A stretch of DNA of 15,773 bases from a bacterium (GCA_029210545.1 JARGFV010000058.1:1-15773); one strand, 5' to 3'; positions 8,236 through 15,245 are shown, counted from the first letter of the stretch. The notes: a model not told the origin generated them from the sequence alone. Program-made: numbers and translations.

Positions 8236-9879
8236 ATGCAGACTGAAAACACCGGCAACGAGATTCAAAAGATGATCGAGATCGGCTGGCGACGAAAATG
8301 GGTCATCCTGGTCCCGTTCATTGTGATCTCGGTTGCGGTTACCATGTACGGCCTTTACCTGCCCAACCAGTTCCGCAGCAGTTCGTCCATCTTCATCGAG
8401 CCCCAGCGGGTCCCTTCCGATTACGTTCGTTCAACGGTGACCACCGACATCGAGGACCGCATGCGGTCCATCACCCAGCAGCTGACAAGCCGCACCAAGC
8501 TCCTCAAGGTCATCAAGCAGCTTGACCTCTACCCCGGGATGATGGCGGAGGGGCTCCCAAGCGAGATGCTGGTGACGAGGATGAGAAAGGACCTCACAAT
8601 CGAGGTCCCTGACCGCAGGGATGGCAACTTCTTCATGGTCCACTACATCCACAGTGACCCCACCAGGGCGATGCTGGCGGTGTCCAGCGTGGTGGCCCTC
8701 TTCATCGAGGAGAGCCTCCAGATTCGGGAACTGCAGGCCGAGGGGACGACCCTTTTCATCGAGGAGGAGCTGGAAAAGCTCAAGACCGTCCTCGAGGAGC
8801 AGGAACAGGCGATCCAGGAATACAAGAAAAGCTTCATGGGGGAGCTGCCGGACCAGCTGGACGCCAACCTGAGGATGCTCGACAACCTGCAGCTGCAGCT
8901 TTCCGGAAACCAGGAAGCCCAGCGGGAGGTGGGTGACCGGGTCATGCTCATAGAACGGGAAATAAGCCGCCTGGAAGGACAGATCAGCGTGGCTACCAGC
9001 ATCACCAACTCAGCGGGGGAACAGCAGCCGGTCACCAACACGACCCTGGACCAGATCATCGGGCAGCGGGACGTCCTGCGCCAGAGAGTTGCCAACATGG
9101 AGGCGATCTACACCGATCGCCACCCGGACCTCATTGCCGCCCGCAAGGAGCTCAGCCGCCTGGAAGAGACCCTCGGGAGCGTGACCGAGAACCTTGCAGC
9201 CACCGATCAGCACCCGACGACACCGGCTCCGGTGAGCCGGATCCCGGCCTACTCTACGGAGATGACCAACCTGCGCCGCCAGCTCAACGAGACCCGGCCG
9301 CGTCTTTCCGCTCTCCAGGAGGAGGAAGCGAACCTTCGCCGGCGGATCGTCCAGTACCAGCGGCGGGTCGAGTCAGCGCCTGCGAGGGAGCAACAGCTCC
9401 TGGGACTGACACGGGACTACGAGAACACCAAGGCAAACTACGATGATCTTCTCAACAAGAAGCAGGAAGCCCGGCTCTCGGAGAACCTGGAAAAAAGGCA
9501 GAAAGGGGAAAAGTTCCAGATCCTCGACCAGGCCAACCTTCCGGAAAAACCGTTCCTGCCCAACCGGCCCAAGATCCTGGCCATGGGTTTCGCAGGCGGC
9601 CTGGGCCTGGGAGTGGGCCTGGCCATGCTCATGGAAACGTTGTTCCCGGCCTTTTACTCACTGCGCCAGCTCCAGGGCTCGGTCCACTACCCCATCGTCA
9701 TGGGGCTTCCCTACCTGGATGCCCCGTCTGAACGCAAAAGGCACCGGGCAAGGAGGATCTACGTGGCCGTGGGCTGCGCCGCGGCAATGGTCGTCCTGCT
9801 GCTCATGGTCCAGCTCTTCCTGGTGGACCTTAAAGTAGTTTTACAAACCATAACCTTTAACATCAAAGGGATGCTGTGA
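8236..9879 (+). CDS. Wzz/GNVR-type polysaccharide chain-length determinant
   Basis: The 547-residue inner-membrane protein has the polysaccharide co-polymerase layout. A cytoplasmic start is followed by TM1 (about 23-42) and a Wzz domain (PNQFRSSSSIFIEPQRVP). A long charged periplasmic coiled coil (about 165-250 and 340-420, Glu/Gln/Arg-rich) leads to the GNVR-like segment REQQLLGLTRDYENTKANYDDLLNKKQEA. The motif PEKPFLPNRPK precedes TM2 (about 447-467). Unusually for Wzz, a third hydrophobic segment (about 508-530) is followed by a 17-residue tail. That extra segment is seen in the chain-length proteins of loci with a separate tyrosine kinase. It should set polymer length with the polymerase and regulate the kinase encoded next. 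GGGGCGAG precedes the ATG; the gap from the barrel gene is 45 bp and the stop overlaps the kinase start. Confidence 0.93.
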   Translation: MQTENTGNEIQKMIEIGWRRKWVILVPFIVISVAVTMYGLYLPNQFRSSSSIFIEPQRVPSDYVRSTVTTDIEDRMRSITQQLTSRTKLLKVIKQLDLYPGMMAEGLPSEMLVTRMRKDLTIEVPDRRDGNFFMVHYIHSDPTRAMLAVSSVVALFIEESLQIRELQAEGTTLFIEEELEKLKTVLEEQEQAIQEYKKSFMGELPDQLDANLRMLDNLQLQLSGNQEAQREVGDRVMLIEREISRLEGQISVATSITNSAGEQQPVTNTTLDQIIGQRDVLRQRVANMEAIYTDRHPDLIAARKELSRLEETLGSVTENLAATDQHPTTPAPVSRIPAYSTEMTNLRRQLNETRPRLSALQEEEANLRRRIVQYQRRVESAPAREQQLLGLTRDYENTKANYDDLLNKKQEARLSENLEKRQKGEKFQILDQANLPEKPFLPNRPKILAMGFAGGLGLGVGLAMLMETLFPAFYSLRQLQGSVHYPIVMGLPYLDAPSERKRHRARRIYVAVGCAAAMVVLLLMVQLFLVDLKVVLQTITFNIKGML

Positions 9880-10688
9880 TGCCTGATCAGGACCTTTCCA
9901 GTGCGATCTCCCGAAACCTGATGCGTGAAAGCATGGACCTGGATCCGGCACGAACCGGGGCCGCGAGGAAGTTTCCCAAGCCGCTGCGGCTGGACGAGCG
10001 GATGGTGGTTTACCACAGGCCGAGATCCATCGAAAGCGAGTACTTCCGTTTCCTGAAGTCCAGGATCGAGTATGTCCTTGAGGGACAGGGGCCCACCGAC
10101 CATGGGAAGGTGATCCTGGTGACGGGGGCCAACCTGGGTGCCGGGAAGACGGTGTGCGCCATCAACCTAGCCATGGTGTTCGCCAAGGCTTTCGGGCCCG
10201 AAGTCCTGCTCATGGACGCAGACAGCCGTCACACGTCCTGCCAGCGGTACCTGGGGATGTCCGACAAGGAACTGCCGGGATTTTCCGATGTGCTGACCCT
10301 GCAAAGGAGAGCGGGTTCCGTGCTGGTCAACACGGGGATCTCCGACCTCATCTACTTTCCCTCCGGCCGGTTCACGGACAATTATGCCGATCGCCTCAAG
10401 GGAGAGGAACTCAAGGTTCTCCTGGAGAACCTCCGCCGCCGGTTCAGGTATGTGATCGTCGACGCGCCGCCGGCCTTTCCAATGCCGGAGACGGCGGTCC
10501 TGGCCCGTCACAGCGATGGTGTTCTGCTGGTGATGAAGTCCGGCCGGGACGGGATGGCCGATCTGGAGCAGGCCCGTGAGGCCCTGGCAGGCGCCAATAT
10601 CCTGGGAGTCATCCTCAACGGGATCAAAAAGGTGCCGGGTCAGAGATACGGCAACTACGGTTACTACGGGTCCGGCAAGGAGTCCTGA
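9879..10688 (+). CDS. BY-family tyrosine autokinase (CpsD/CapB-like)
   Basis: This 269-residue cytoplasmic P-loop kinase has Walker A GANLGAGKT, Walker A' VLLMDADSR (DxDxR) and Walker B YVIVDAPPAF (DxPP), the three signatures of bacterial tyrosine kinases. The tail ends in a tyrosine cluster, RYGNYGYYGSGKES, the expected autophosphorylation site. The kinase is separate from the membrane activator, as in CapA/CapB-type pairs; the adjacent Wzz-type protein is its probable partner. Cycles of tail phosphorylation should govern polymer assembly. The ATG at 9879 shares one base with the previous stop (TGATG) and follows AAAGGGA (9866-9872) at a good distance; a GTG at 9876 would add one residue. 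About 50 N-terminal residues before the kinase core (ending RLDERMVVYHRPRSIESEYFR) are typical of this group and may contact the activator. Confidence 0.93.
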   Translation: MPDQDLSSAISRNLMRESMDLDPARTGAARKFPKPLRLDERMVVYHRPRSIESEYFRFLKSRIEYVLEGQGPTDHGKVILVTGANLGAGKTVCAINLAMVFAKAFGPEVLLMDADSRHTSCQRYLGMSDKELPGFSDVLTLQRRAGSVLVNTGISDLIYFPSGRFTDNYADRLKGEELKVLLENLRRRFRYVIVDAPPAFPMPETAVLARHSDGVLLVMKSGRDGMADLEQAREALAGANILGVILNGIKKVPGQRYGNYGYYGSGKES

Positions 10689-10691
10689 CCG

Positions 10692-11348
10692 ATGACTGAA
10701 AATCAGGTGGTCGCTTATCACCGCACAACGAATGATAAGCCGGAGGCAGGCAGGTGGCTCGTCCTGGCCACCAAACCGAGGCAGGAGAAGGTCTGCCTAG
10801 AGGAGCTCGAGCGGGGCGGCTTTGAGTCCGCCTGCCCCCTGCGCGTCGAATACCGATGGCGCCGCCGCCGGGAGGAAACGGTCCCCCTTTTCCCGGGCTA
10901 CGTATTCGTCAGGATGAGCTATCCGGATGACTACCACCAGGTCCGGTGGCTCAGGGGTGTTACAAACCTGGTCAGGTTCGGCGATGCCGACCCGCCGGCA
11001 GTAAATGACATTGTGATGAAGTTCTTCATCGACGCCATGAACGACGACGGGGTCGTGGAAACCGGGCCTGAAATCGTCGTCGGGAACAAGGTGCAGTTCC
11101 TCACCGAATCCATGAGGGGGCTGGTGGGCACGGTGCTCAGGGTCGATTCGGCCGCCCGGCGGGTCCAGGTCCTCATGGAGCTGCTGTACCAGGCGACGAT
11201 CGAGGTGCCTGTATACCAGGTCCAGGTTCTGTCACGCAGTCATTGCGAGCTGATACTGCGCGAAGCAATCCCGGGTCCTGTAAAAGCGGTAAAAGCAGCC
11301 TCACGCAAAGGACGCAGAGGACTCAAAGAAGGGCGTAAATCAGATTGA
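10692..11348 (+). CDS. NusG/RfaH-like transcription antiterminator
   Basis: The 218-residue protein is a specialised NusG paralogue. The NGN domain (about 20-120) carries WLVLATKPRQEKVCLEELERGGFE and FPGYVFVRM. A KOW domain (about 128-170) carries VGNKVQFLTESMRGLVGTVLRVD. Such paralogues (RfaH, UpxY) bind RNA polymerase and promote elongation through long polysaccharide operons. The start lies 3 bp after the kinase stop. The conserved protein effectively ends near residue 185 (YQVQVLSRS). The last roughly 33 residues (from HCELILREAIPG onward, rich in Lys/Arg) are read from an intergenic-type repeat, TCATTGCGAGC...GCGAAGCAATC followed by a CACGCAAAGGACGCAGAGG block. The natural stop appears to have been replaced or displaced by the repeat. 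Placement at the end of the export operon, ahead of the glycosylation genes, suggests it acts on downstream transcripts. Confidence 0.9.
   Translation: MTENQVVAYHRTTNDKPEAGRWLVLATKPRQEKVCLEELERGGFESACPLRVEYRWRRRREETVPLFPGYVFVRMSYPDDYHQVRWLRGVTNLVRFGDADPPAVNDIVMKFFIDAMNDDGVVETGPEIVVGNKVQFLTESMRGLVGTVLRVDSAARRVQVLMELLYQATIEVPVYQVQVLSRSHCELILREAIPGPVKAVKAASRKGRRGLKEGRKSD
11239..11270 (+). repeat. GTCATTGCGAGC...GCGAAGCAATC repeat, copy A (within coding sequence)
   Basis: GTCATTGCGAGC (11239-11250) and GCGAAGCAATC (11260-11270) bound a 9-nt centre; ATTGC pairs with GCAAT. Other copies lie at 11673-11706, 13484-13517, 15168-15245 and, inverted and diverged, 1757-1794. This copy is translated as the start of the C-terminal tail of the NusG paralogue. 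Confidence 0.8.
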
Positions 11349-11356
11349 ATTCCTTC

Positions 11357-11652
11357 GTCATTCCGGACGTCACGCTGAAGGCGTGATGAGCCGGAATCCA
11401 GAAGTTCAAAAGCTGTAACGCAGAACACCACATAGCAGTACGTAAGCACCAGGTAAGACAGACTTGAATTTACTGCGAACATACCTTTTTTACCATGCCG
11501 GCAAATGCACGGTATGGCGGAGCCATGCACAGTGTCATTCCGGACGCGACGCAGTCGCGATCCGGAATCCATGGACTCCGGCTCAAGGCCGGAGTAACGG
11601 AAGAGTCGTCATTCCGGAAATCCCCGTCCCCAAGGGATTATCCGGAATCCAG
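11357..11652. repeat. Three GTCATTCCGG...CCGGAATCCA palindromic repeats
   Basis: Copies lie at 11357-11401, 11534-11571 and 11608-11652. All share the outer pair ATTCCGG/CCGGAAT, but the inner stems differ: TCACGC/GCGTGA (11370-11375, 11381-11386), CGCGAC/GTCGCG (11545-11550, 11554-11559), and AATCCC/GGGATT (11619-11624, 11634-11639). A perfect 8-bp hairpin ACTCCGGC/GCCGGAGT sits between copies 2 and 3 (11575-11595). A fourth pair of borders (11750-11757, 11836-11845) is split by other repeat DNA. Short open frames across this area are repeat read-through. Confidence 0.85.
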
Positions 11653-11672
11653 CGCATCCAGCACCTTGTGTT

Positions 11673-11706
11673 GTCATTGCGAGGCAGTAGTCGCGCCGAA
11701 GCAATC
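11673..11706 (+). repeat. GTCATTGCGAGG...CCGAAGCAATC repeat, copy B
   Basis: GTCATTGCGAGG (11673-11684) and GCGCCGAAGCAATC (11693-11706) bound a short centre (CAGTAGTC). It has the same borders as copies A, C and D, with ATTGC/GCAAT complementary ends. Confidence 0.8.
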
Positions 11707-11722
11707 TGATCCGGGCTTGTCA

Positions 11723-11795
11723 CGCCGAAGCCTTTTGCGAAGGCGGATCATTCCGGACTATTTCCCTCACCCCCACCTTGGTCCTCCCCCCTCAG
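11723..11795. repeat. CGCCGAAGC/GCGAAGGCG palindrome and pyrimidine block
   Basis: CGCCGAAGC (11723-11731) and GCGAAGGCG (11737-11745) recur from 1654-1676. The CTCACCCCCACCTTGGTCC-type block at 11761-11795 is the reverse complement of 1680-1714 with few changes. Within 11349-11980 no gene is supported. Confidence 0.65.
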
Positions 11796-11980
11796 TAGGG
11801 GGAAGAAAACTGTTGAAGTTGACCAGGCCAAGAAACGGAATCCATGGACCTCTGGTTATCGCTTTCGGCTCCACCTGGGGAAATGACCGAAGGCGCACGG
11901 AAAAATAAGTCCACACTTTTTCACATCTTCCCATGTATGTGTAAAGTTTTTCCCATTTCCCCGCTCTGGTTTTAAGTTTG

Positions 11981-12056
11981 ATCTGTATTGCCATATCTGA
12001 AAATTGCGAACAGGCTGATTTATAAGGGGTTTTGAAAGAACTGGCAATTTTCAGAT
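11981..12056. promoter_or_regulatory. 13-bp inverted repeat (and a third half-site) upstream of the sugar transferase
   Basis: ATCTGAAAATTGC (11995-12007) is perfectly complementary to GCAATTTTCAGAT (12044-12056) across a 36-bp spacer. A related half-site, ATCTGTATTGC (11981-11991), lies just upstream as a direct repeat. The right arm ends three bases before the near-consensus sigma-54 box at 12059. It could be paired regulator half-sites looping DNA, or a leader RNA hairpin if transcription starts further upstream. Confidence 0.55.
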
Positions 12057-12058
12057 GT

Positions 12059-12074
12059 TGGCACGTTTCTTGTT
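12059..12074 (+). promoter_or_regulatory. Near-consensus sigma-54 box
   Basis: TGGCACGTTTCTTGTT matches TGGCACG-N4-TTGCw exactly except that the invariant GC of the -12 element is GT. The expected start near 12085 is only 4 nt before the ATG at 12089, an unusually short leader, so either translation begins lower or this site is weak or non-functional. Confidence 0.45.
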
Positions 12075-12088
12075 ATCTAAATAGGCCT

Positions 12089-13369
12089 ATGGCACTTAAC
12101 TTTCTCAAAAAGATGTTCGGCAAAGGCAACGGAGGTACAGACGACCTGTTCCTTCCTGCCGACCAGTTCCGCACCCTGATCCTTCATGAGTGTGCCCGGT
12201 GCGACCGGAATGCCCATGAGTTCTCCCTGATCCACATCGACCTGCGGGGCCGGGATCAAAAACTGAGAAAAAACGTGCGCGATCTTGCAAGATTCCTGGT
12301 GAAGCGTATGAGAACCACCGATGAGGTGGGTTGGCTTGACGATCACAGCATCGGGGTTTTTCTTCCGGAAACGGGTCGAGAGGGAGCAGATAGCCTCGCC
12401 CACGATACCTGCCAGGGTTACCCTTACCAGATATTTACTTACCCCTGGCTGGACAACCTTCGCCCTGGAAAAGAGAATCTGGGGTACCCAGGCGGGGATA
12501 ACCGTGTCCATGAGTCCGGGACGCGGCCAGCTTCCGAATTTAAAAACATGGAAAGCCCAGCTGGGCCTTCCGCCTATCACCAGGAATCTGACACGGGCCG
12601 TGATTCGGGAACTGGGTTCAGGGTACAGAGGGTGGAGGACCTGATCCACCCCGACGGCCCGCCGCTCTGGAAGAGAGCCTACGACGTCTTTGGCTCCTCG
12701 GTTCTCCTGTTGGCCTTTTCCCCTATACTTGCTCTCGTTGCGGTCTACATCAAGATAGTATCACCCGGCCCGGTGTTCTTCCGCCAGGAAAGGGTCGGTT
12801 ACCTGGGCCGCCCCTTCACCATGATCAAATTCCGCACCATGAGGACGGGCTCCGACAACGTGAGCGTTCACCAGGATTACCTGAAAGATATCATCGGCAG
12901 CGGCGACAAGGCCATGACCAAACTCGACACCGGCAAGGATGATCGTCTGATCCCCCTGGCCGGTCTCCTCAGGAGAAGCTGCATCGACGAACTGCCCCAG
13001 CTCATCAACGTGTTCAGGGGTGAGATGAGCCTGGTGGGCCCAAGGCCCTGCCTGGAGTACGAGGCCGAAGAGTTCGCACAGTGGCAGAGAAAGCGGTTTC
13101 ACACCGTGCCCGGCATGACCGGCCTGTGGCAGGTTTCCGGAAAGAATCGTCTGACCTTCAAGGAGATGATGCGCCTCGACATCCGTTACGCCAACCGGAA
13201 AAGCGCAGGCATGGATCTGGCCATATCCCTTAAGACCGTTCCGGCCATTCTCGGTCAGGTCAGGGACGCGGTGAAGGCAAAACGTTCCGGTATGTCATCC
13301 GCTCCCATAGTAGCACGCGCTGCGCGCAAGTGGTCGCTGAGCGACCTGGTGCGCCAGCTCTTCCTTTAA
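12089..13369 (+). CDS. Polyprenyl-phosphate sugar phosphotransferase with degenerate GGDEF-like N-terminus
   Basis: The protein has 426 residues. The C-terminal part (about 190-388) is a monotopic phosphoglycosyl transferase. It has the membrane hairpin KRAYDVFGSSVLLLAFSPILALVAVYIKIVSPGPVFFRQ, then KFRTM, the catalytic Asp-Glu pair D300-E301 (CIDELPQLINV), RGEMSLVGPRP and PGMTGLWQVSGKN. It transfers sugar-1-phosphate from a UDP-sugar to undecaprenyl phosphate, starting repeat-unit assembly at the inner membrane. Residues about 40-110 (EFSLIHIDLRG...RTTDEVGWLDDHSIGVFLPET) look like the end of a GGDEF fold with the GGDEF signature replaced (LDDHSI), so no diguanylate cyclase activity is expected. 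A low-complexity linker (125-180) joins the parts. The ATG at 12089 is preferred; an upstream TTG (12032) would overlap the inverted repeat and promoter-like box. A basic C-terminal extension (389-426) is unusual. Confidence 0.92.
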   Translation: MALNFLKKMFGKGNGGTDDLFLPADQFRTLILHECARCDRNAHEFSLIHIDLRGRDQKLRKNVRDLARFLVKRMRTTDEVGWLDDHSIGVFLPETGREGADSLAHDTCQGYPYQIFTYPWLDNLRPGKENLGYPGGDNRVHESGTRPASEFKNMESPAGPSAYHQESDTGRDSGTGFRVQRVEDLIHPDGPPLWKRAYDVFGSSVLLLAFSPILALVAVYIKIVSPGPVFFRQERVGYLGRPFTMIKFRTMRTGSDNVSVHQDYLKDIIGSGDKAMTKLDTGKDDRLIPLAGLLRRSCIDELPQLINVFRGEMSLVGPRPCLEYEAEEFAQWQRKRFHTVPGMTGLWQVSGKNRLTFKEMMRLDIRYANRKSAGMDLAISLKTVPAILGQVRDAVKAKRSGMSSAPIVARAARKWSLSDLVRQLFL

Positions 13370-13403
13370 GTACTTCCACTTACGCAACCAGGCAGTTCCG
13401 GAT

Positions 13404-13439
13404 CGCTTCGTCCCGTCCCTCAACGGGCGGGATGGAGCG
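13404..13439 (+). other. Strong hairpin downstream of the sugar transferase
   Basis: CGCTTCGTCCCGTCC (13404-13418) pairs over all 15 positions with GGGCGGGATGGAGCG (13425-13439) around a CTCAAC loop, using three G-U pairs that exist only in plus-strand RNA (they would be A-C on the minus strand). It lies 35 bp after the stop codon but is followed by GTAAAAATG, not a T-run, so a classical intrinsic terminator is unlikely; it may be a 3'-end stabilising structure. Confidence 0.65.
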
Positions 13440-13483
13440 GTAAAAATGTGAGCAGCTGTCATCGCGAGAATATATTAAAGGTT

Positions 13484-13517
13484 ATCATTGCGAGCTGATA
13501 CCGGGCGAAGCAATCTC
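13484..13517 (+). repeat. TCATTGCGAGC...GCGAAGCAATCTC repeat, copy C
   Basis: ATCATTGCGAGC, a short centre (TGATACCG) and GGCGAAGCAATCTC. A partial relative, GTCATCGCGAGAA, lies just before at 13458-13470. It is followed, as in copy D, by a TTAACGCAGAG block. Confidence 0.8.
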
Positions 13518-13524
13518 AGGATTT

Positions 13525-13811
13525 AAAGCCTTAACGCAGAGTTACGCAGGACGGCCATTCCCAGGCCGTATCGCAAGGTTACGCAGAGTAAAGAACATCC
13601 TCCTCACCTAACTTCTCCCCTTCGACAAGCTCAGGGCAGGCCGTGGGGAGAAGGATTTCCTCGAAATCAGCTGATGGAGTATTGCAGGTCGGGATGGAAA
13701 CAAGTTTCAATCCAGGGTCGCAATGCTCAACAGCTTCGGTGAGGAGGGGAAGGTTTTAAGATTATTATTTGATTTCCTTTGCGAAACTTTGCGTCCTTTG
13801 CGGTAATCAGG
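13525..13811. repeat. Composite intergenic cassette 1
   Basis: The left flank begins AAAGCCTTAACGCAGAG (13525-13541), continues with the hairpin ACGGCC-ATTCCCA-GGCCGT (13551-13569) and a second ACGCAGAG. The centre is the three-way junction element 13599-13747. The right flank (13775-13803) carries TTTGCG/ACTTTGCGTCCTTTGCGG, which is the left-flank theme in inverted orientation. The same order recurs at 15252-15773. Between 13370 and 14084 I see no gene. Confidence 0.7.
13599..13747 (+). ncRNA. Putative structured RNA/palindromic element, copy 1 (three-way junction)
   Basis: The closing stem P1 is CCTCCTCACC (13599-13608) with GGTGAGGAGG (13738-13747), 10 bp. P2 is CTTCTCCCC (13612-13620) with GGGGAGAAG (13645-13653), 9 bp, capped by TTCGACAAGCTCAGGGCAGG and four more bases. 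P3 stacks AGCTG/CAGCT (13669-13673, 13731-13735), GAGTATTGC/GCAATGCTC (13677-13685, 13720-13728) and an apical GGAT-GAAA/TTTC-ATCC hairpin (13692-13713). Whether it is transcribed is unknown; it could equally be a DNA-level mobile palindrome. Confidence 0.5.
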
Positions 13812-13980
13812 TTTAGCTTTTCCCCTGTGTAACCCTGCCCGCCGTGAGCAAACGAAGTGCGTCGAACGGTGATGTGACCAAAGGTGGTCACGCTGTGGTT
13901 AGTCAGCTTTTAACTTTCCCAAAACTCAAAACCCAAAACTCCAGCCTCAGGCTGGCCGGTCAGTTAGCTTTTAATCCGTT

Positions 13981-13994
13981 GGATCTTAAGATCC
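13981..13994. repeat. 14-bp perfect palindrome
   Basis: GGATCTTAAGATCC is fully self-complementary and lies about 90 bp upstream of the dehydrogenase gene. It could be a dimeric regulator site; no other copy was noticed in the window. Confidence 0.4.
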
Positions 13995-14006
13995 TGGATT
14001 TCTTGT

Positions 14007-14041
14007 CCACCGAAGCTGTTCGATAGGCGTTGCGAAGGTGG
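14007..14041. repeat. CCACCGAAGC/GCGAAGGTGG palindromic repeat
   Basis: CCACCGAAGC (14007-14016) and GCGAAGGTGG (14032-14041) have the same GAAGC/GCGAA core as 1654-1676 and 11723-11745, but the outer pair is CCACC/GGTGG instead of CGCC/GGCG, a compensated change. It ends 43 bp before the dehydrogenase start, within its presumed leader or promoter region. Confidence 0.65.
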
Positions 14042-14084
14042 ATGGATCTCGCATCAATCCACAAACCAAAAGGGGAGGAATAAC

Positions 14085-15128
14085 ATGAGTAATGAACTGA
14101 ACATCGCTGTCATCGGTTGCGGCTACTGGGGACCGAACCTCATCCGCAACTTCCGGGGCCAGCCGGACTGCAAGGTCAGGACGATCTGCGACCTCAGCCA
14201 GGACAGGCTGGGCCACATGAAGGGGCTCTACCCTGAGGTCGAGGCCACCACCGATGTCGAAAAGGTGTTCAGCGACCCGGGCGTCGACGCTGTAGTGGTT
14301 GCCACACCTGTGGACCTCCACTACGAGTTCGCCAAGCGGGCCCTCGAGGCGGGAAAGCACGTTTTCGTGGAAAAGCCCATGACCTCCTCGGCGGCTCACA
14401 GCCGCGAACTTGTGGATCTGGCAGACGAGAAGAAACTCACCCTCATGGTGGGCCATACCTTCATCTACTCTGCCCCGGTACGCATGATCAAGGAGATCAT
14501 CGATTCGGGTGAGCTGGGAGAGATCTACTACATCAGTTCCCGGCGCCTGAACCTGGGCCTTTTCCAGAGAGACATCAACGTTACCTGGGACCTGGCTCCC
14601 CACGATATATCGATCATCCTGTACATCTTCGGAACAACCCCCAAGTCGGTCAACTGCCAGGGCAAGGCTCACATCAACCCCGGAATTGAGGATGTGACCA
14701 GCCTGTGTCTGAACTTTGACGACGGTGGGTTTGCCACCATTCACTCAAGCTGGCTGGATCCCAACAAGATCCGGGAGATGGTGTTCGTGGGCAGCAGGAA
14801 GATGCTGGTGTTTGACGACAACGAACCGTTGGAAAAGATCAAGATCTACGACAAACGTGTGGAGGCGCCGCCTCATTACGACGATTTTGCCAGCTTCACC
14901 TACGCCTACCACTACGGCGACATGCACGCGCCCTGGATCAAGCAGACGGAACCGCTGAAAGTCGAAACGGCCCATTTCCTGGACTGCATCCGTACAGGCG
15001 AGACCTCCCTTTCCAGCGGAGCCGCAGGGCACCACGTGGTCCAGATCCTGGAAGCTTCCTCGAGGTCCCTCGAGATCGGCGGCGCCGAGGTGTTCCTGGA
15101 CGGGCTAGGGAAAGAGAACAACCTTTAA
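14085..15128 (+). CDS. Gfo/Idh/MocA-family sugar-nucleotide dehydrogenase
   Basis: The 347-residue cytoplasmic NAD(P)-dependent oxidoreductase has a Rossmann fold at the N-terminus, with the nucleotide-binding turn AVIGCGYWGPNLIRNF (8-23) and ICDLS. ATPVDLHYEFAKRALEAGKHVFVEKPM contains the family's EKP motif. The C-terminal alpha/beta domain includes WDLAPHDISIILYIFG, where the His/Asp pair fits the catalytic region. It resembles the WlbA/WbpB-type enzymes that oxidise the 3-position of UDP-N-acetylhexosamine derivatives in surface polysaccharide synthesis, usually followed by an aminotransferase and an acetyltransferase; those would lie beyond this window. GGGGAGGA (14071-14078) gives a strong ribosome site 6 bp before the ATG. 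It is separated from the sugar transferase by 715 bp of repeats, so it probably has its own transcript start, though none is obvious. Substrate is inferred from context only. Confidence 0.9.
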   Translation: MSNELNIAVIGCGYWGPNLIRNFRGQPDCKVRTICDLSQDRLGHMKGLYPEVEATTDVEKVFSDPGVDAVVVATPVDLHYEFAKRALEAGKHVFVEKPMTSSAAHSRELVDLADEKKLTLMVGHTFIYSAPVRMIKEIIDSGELGEIYYISSRRLNLGLFQRDINVTWDLAPHDISIILYIFGTTPKSVNCQGKAHINPGIEDVTSLCLNFDDGGFATIHSSWLDPNKIREMVFVGSRKMLVFDDNEPLEKIKIYDKRVEAPPHYDDFASFTYAYHYGDMHAPWIKQTEPLKVETAHFLDCIRTGETSLSSGAAGHHVVQILEASSRSLEIGGAEVFLDGLGKENNL

Positions 15129-15130
15129 AG

Positions 15131-15165
15131 GCAATTGAGAATTGCGAATTGAGGATTGAGAATTG
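15131..15165. repeat. AATTGAG-type short tandem repeat
   Basis: GCAATTGAGAATTGCGAATT continues as GAGGATTGAGAATTG: roughly five imperfect 7-8-bp units of the form GAATTGAG/GATTGAG, directly after the dehydrogenase stop codon. Confidence 0.7.
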
Positions 15166-15167
15166 TT

Positions 15168-15245
15168 GTCATTGCGAGGAATCATGCCTGCTTGTCACGG
15201 CGAAGCTCAGCGAAGACGGATGGCGTGATGACGTGGCAATCTCGA
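15168..15245 (+). repeat. GTCATTGCGAGG...GGCAATCTCG repeat, copy D (expanded)
   Basis: It has the same borders as copies A-C (GTCATTGCGAGGA at 15168, GGCAATCTC at 15235-15243), but the centre is expanded to about 50 bp and contains a CGGCGAAGC/GCGAAGACGG palindrome (15198-15219) plus TGTCACGGC/GTGATGACG elements, that is, one repeat family nested inside another. Confidence 0.7.

Noticed and set aside
11464-11908. Several short open frames in the gap after the NusG paralogue
   Set aside because: They translate the palindromic repeats (FRKSPSPRDYPESS, CHCEAVVAPKQSD), a common read-through artefact.
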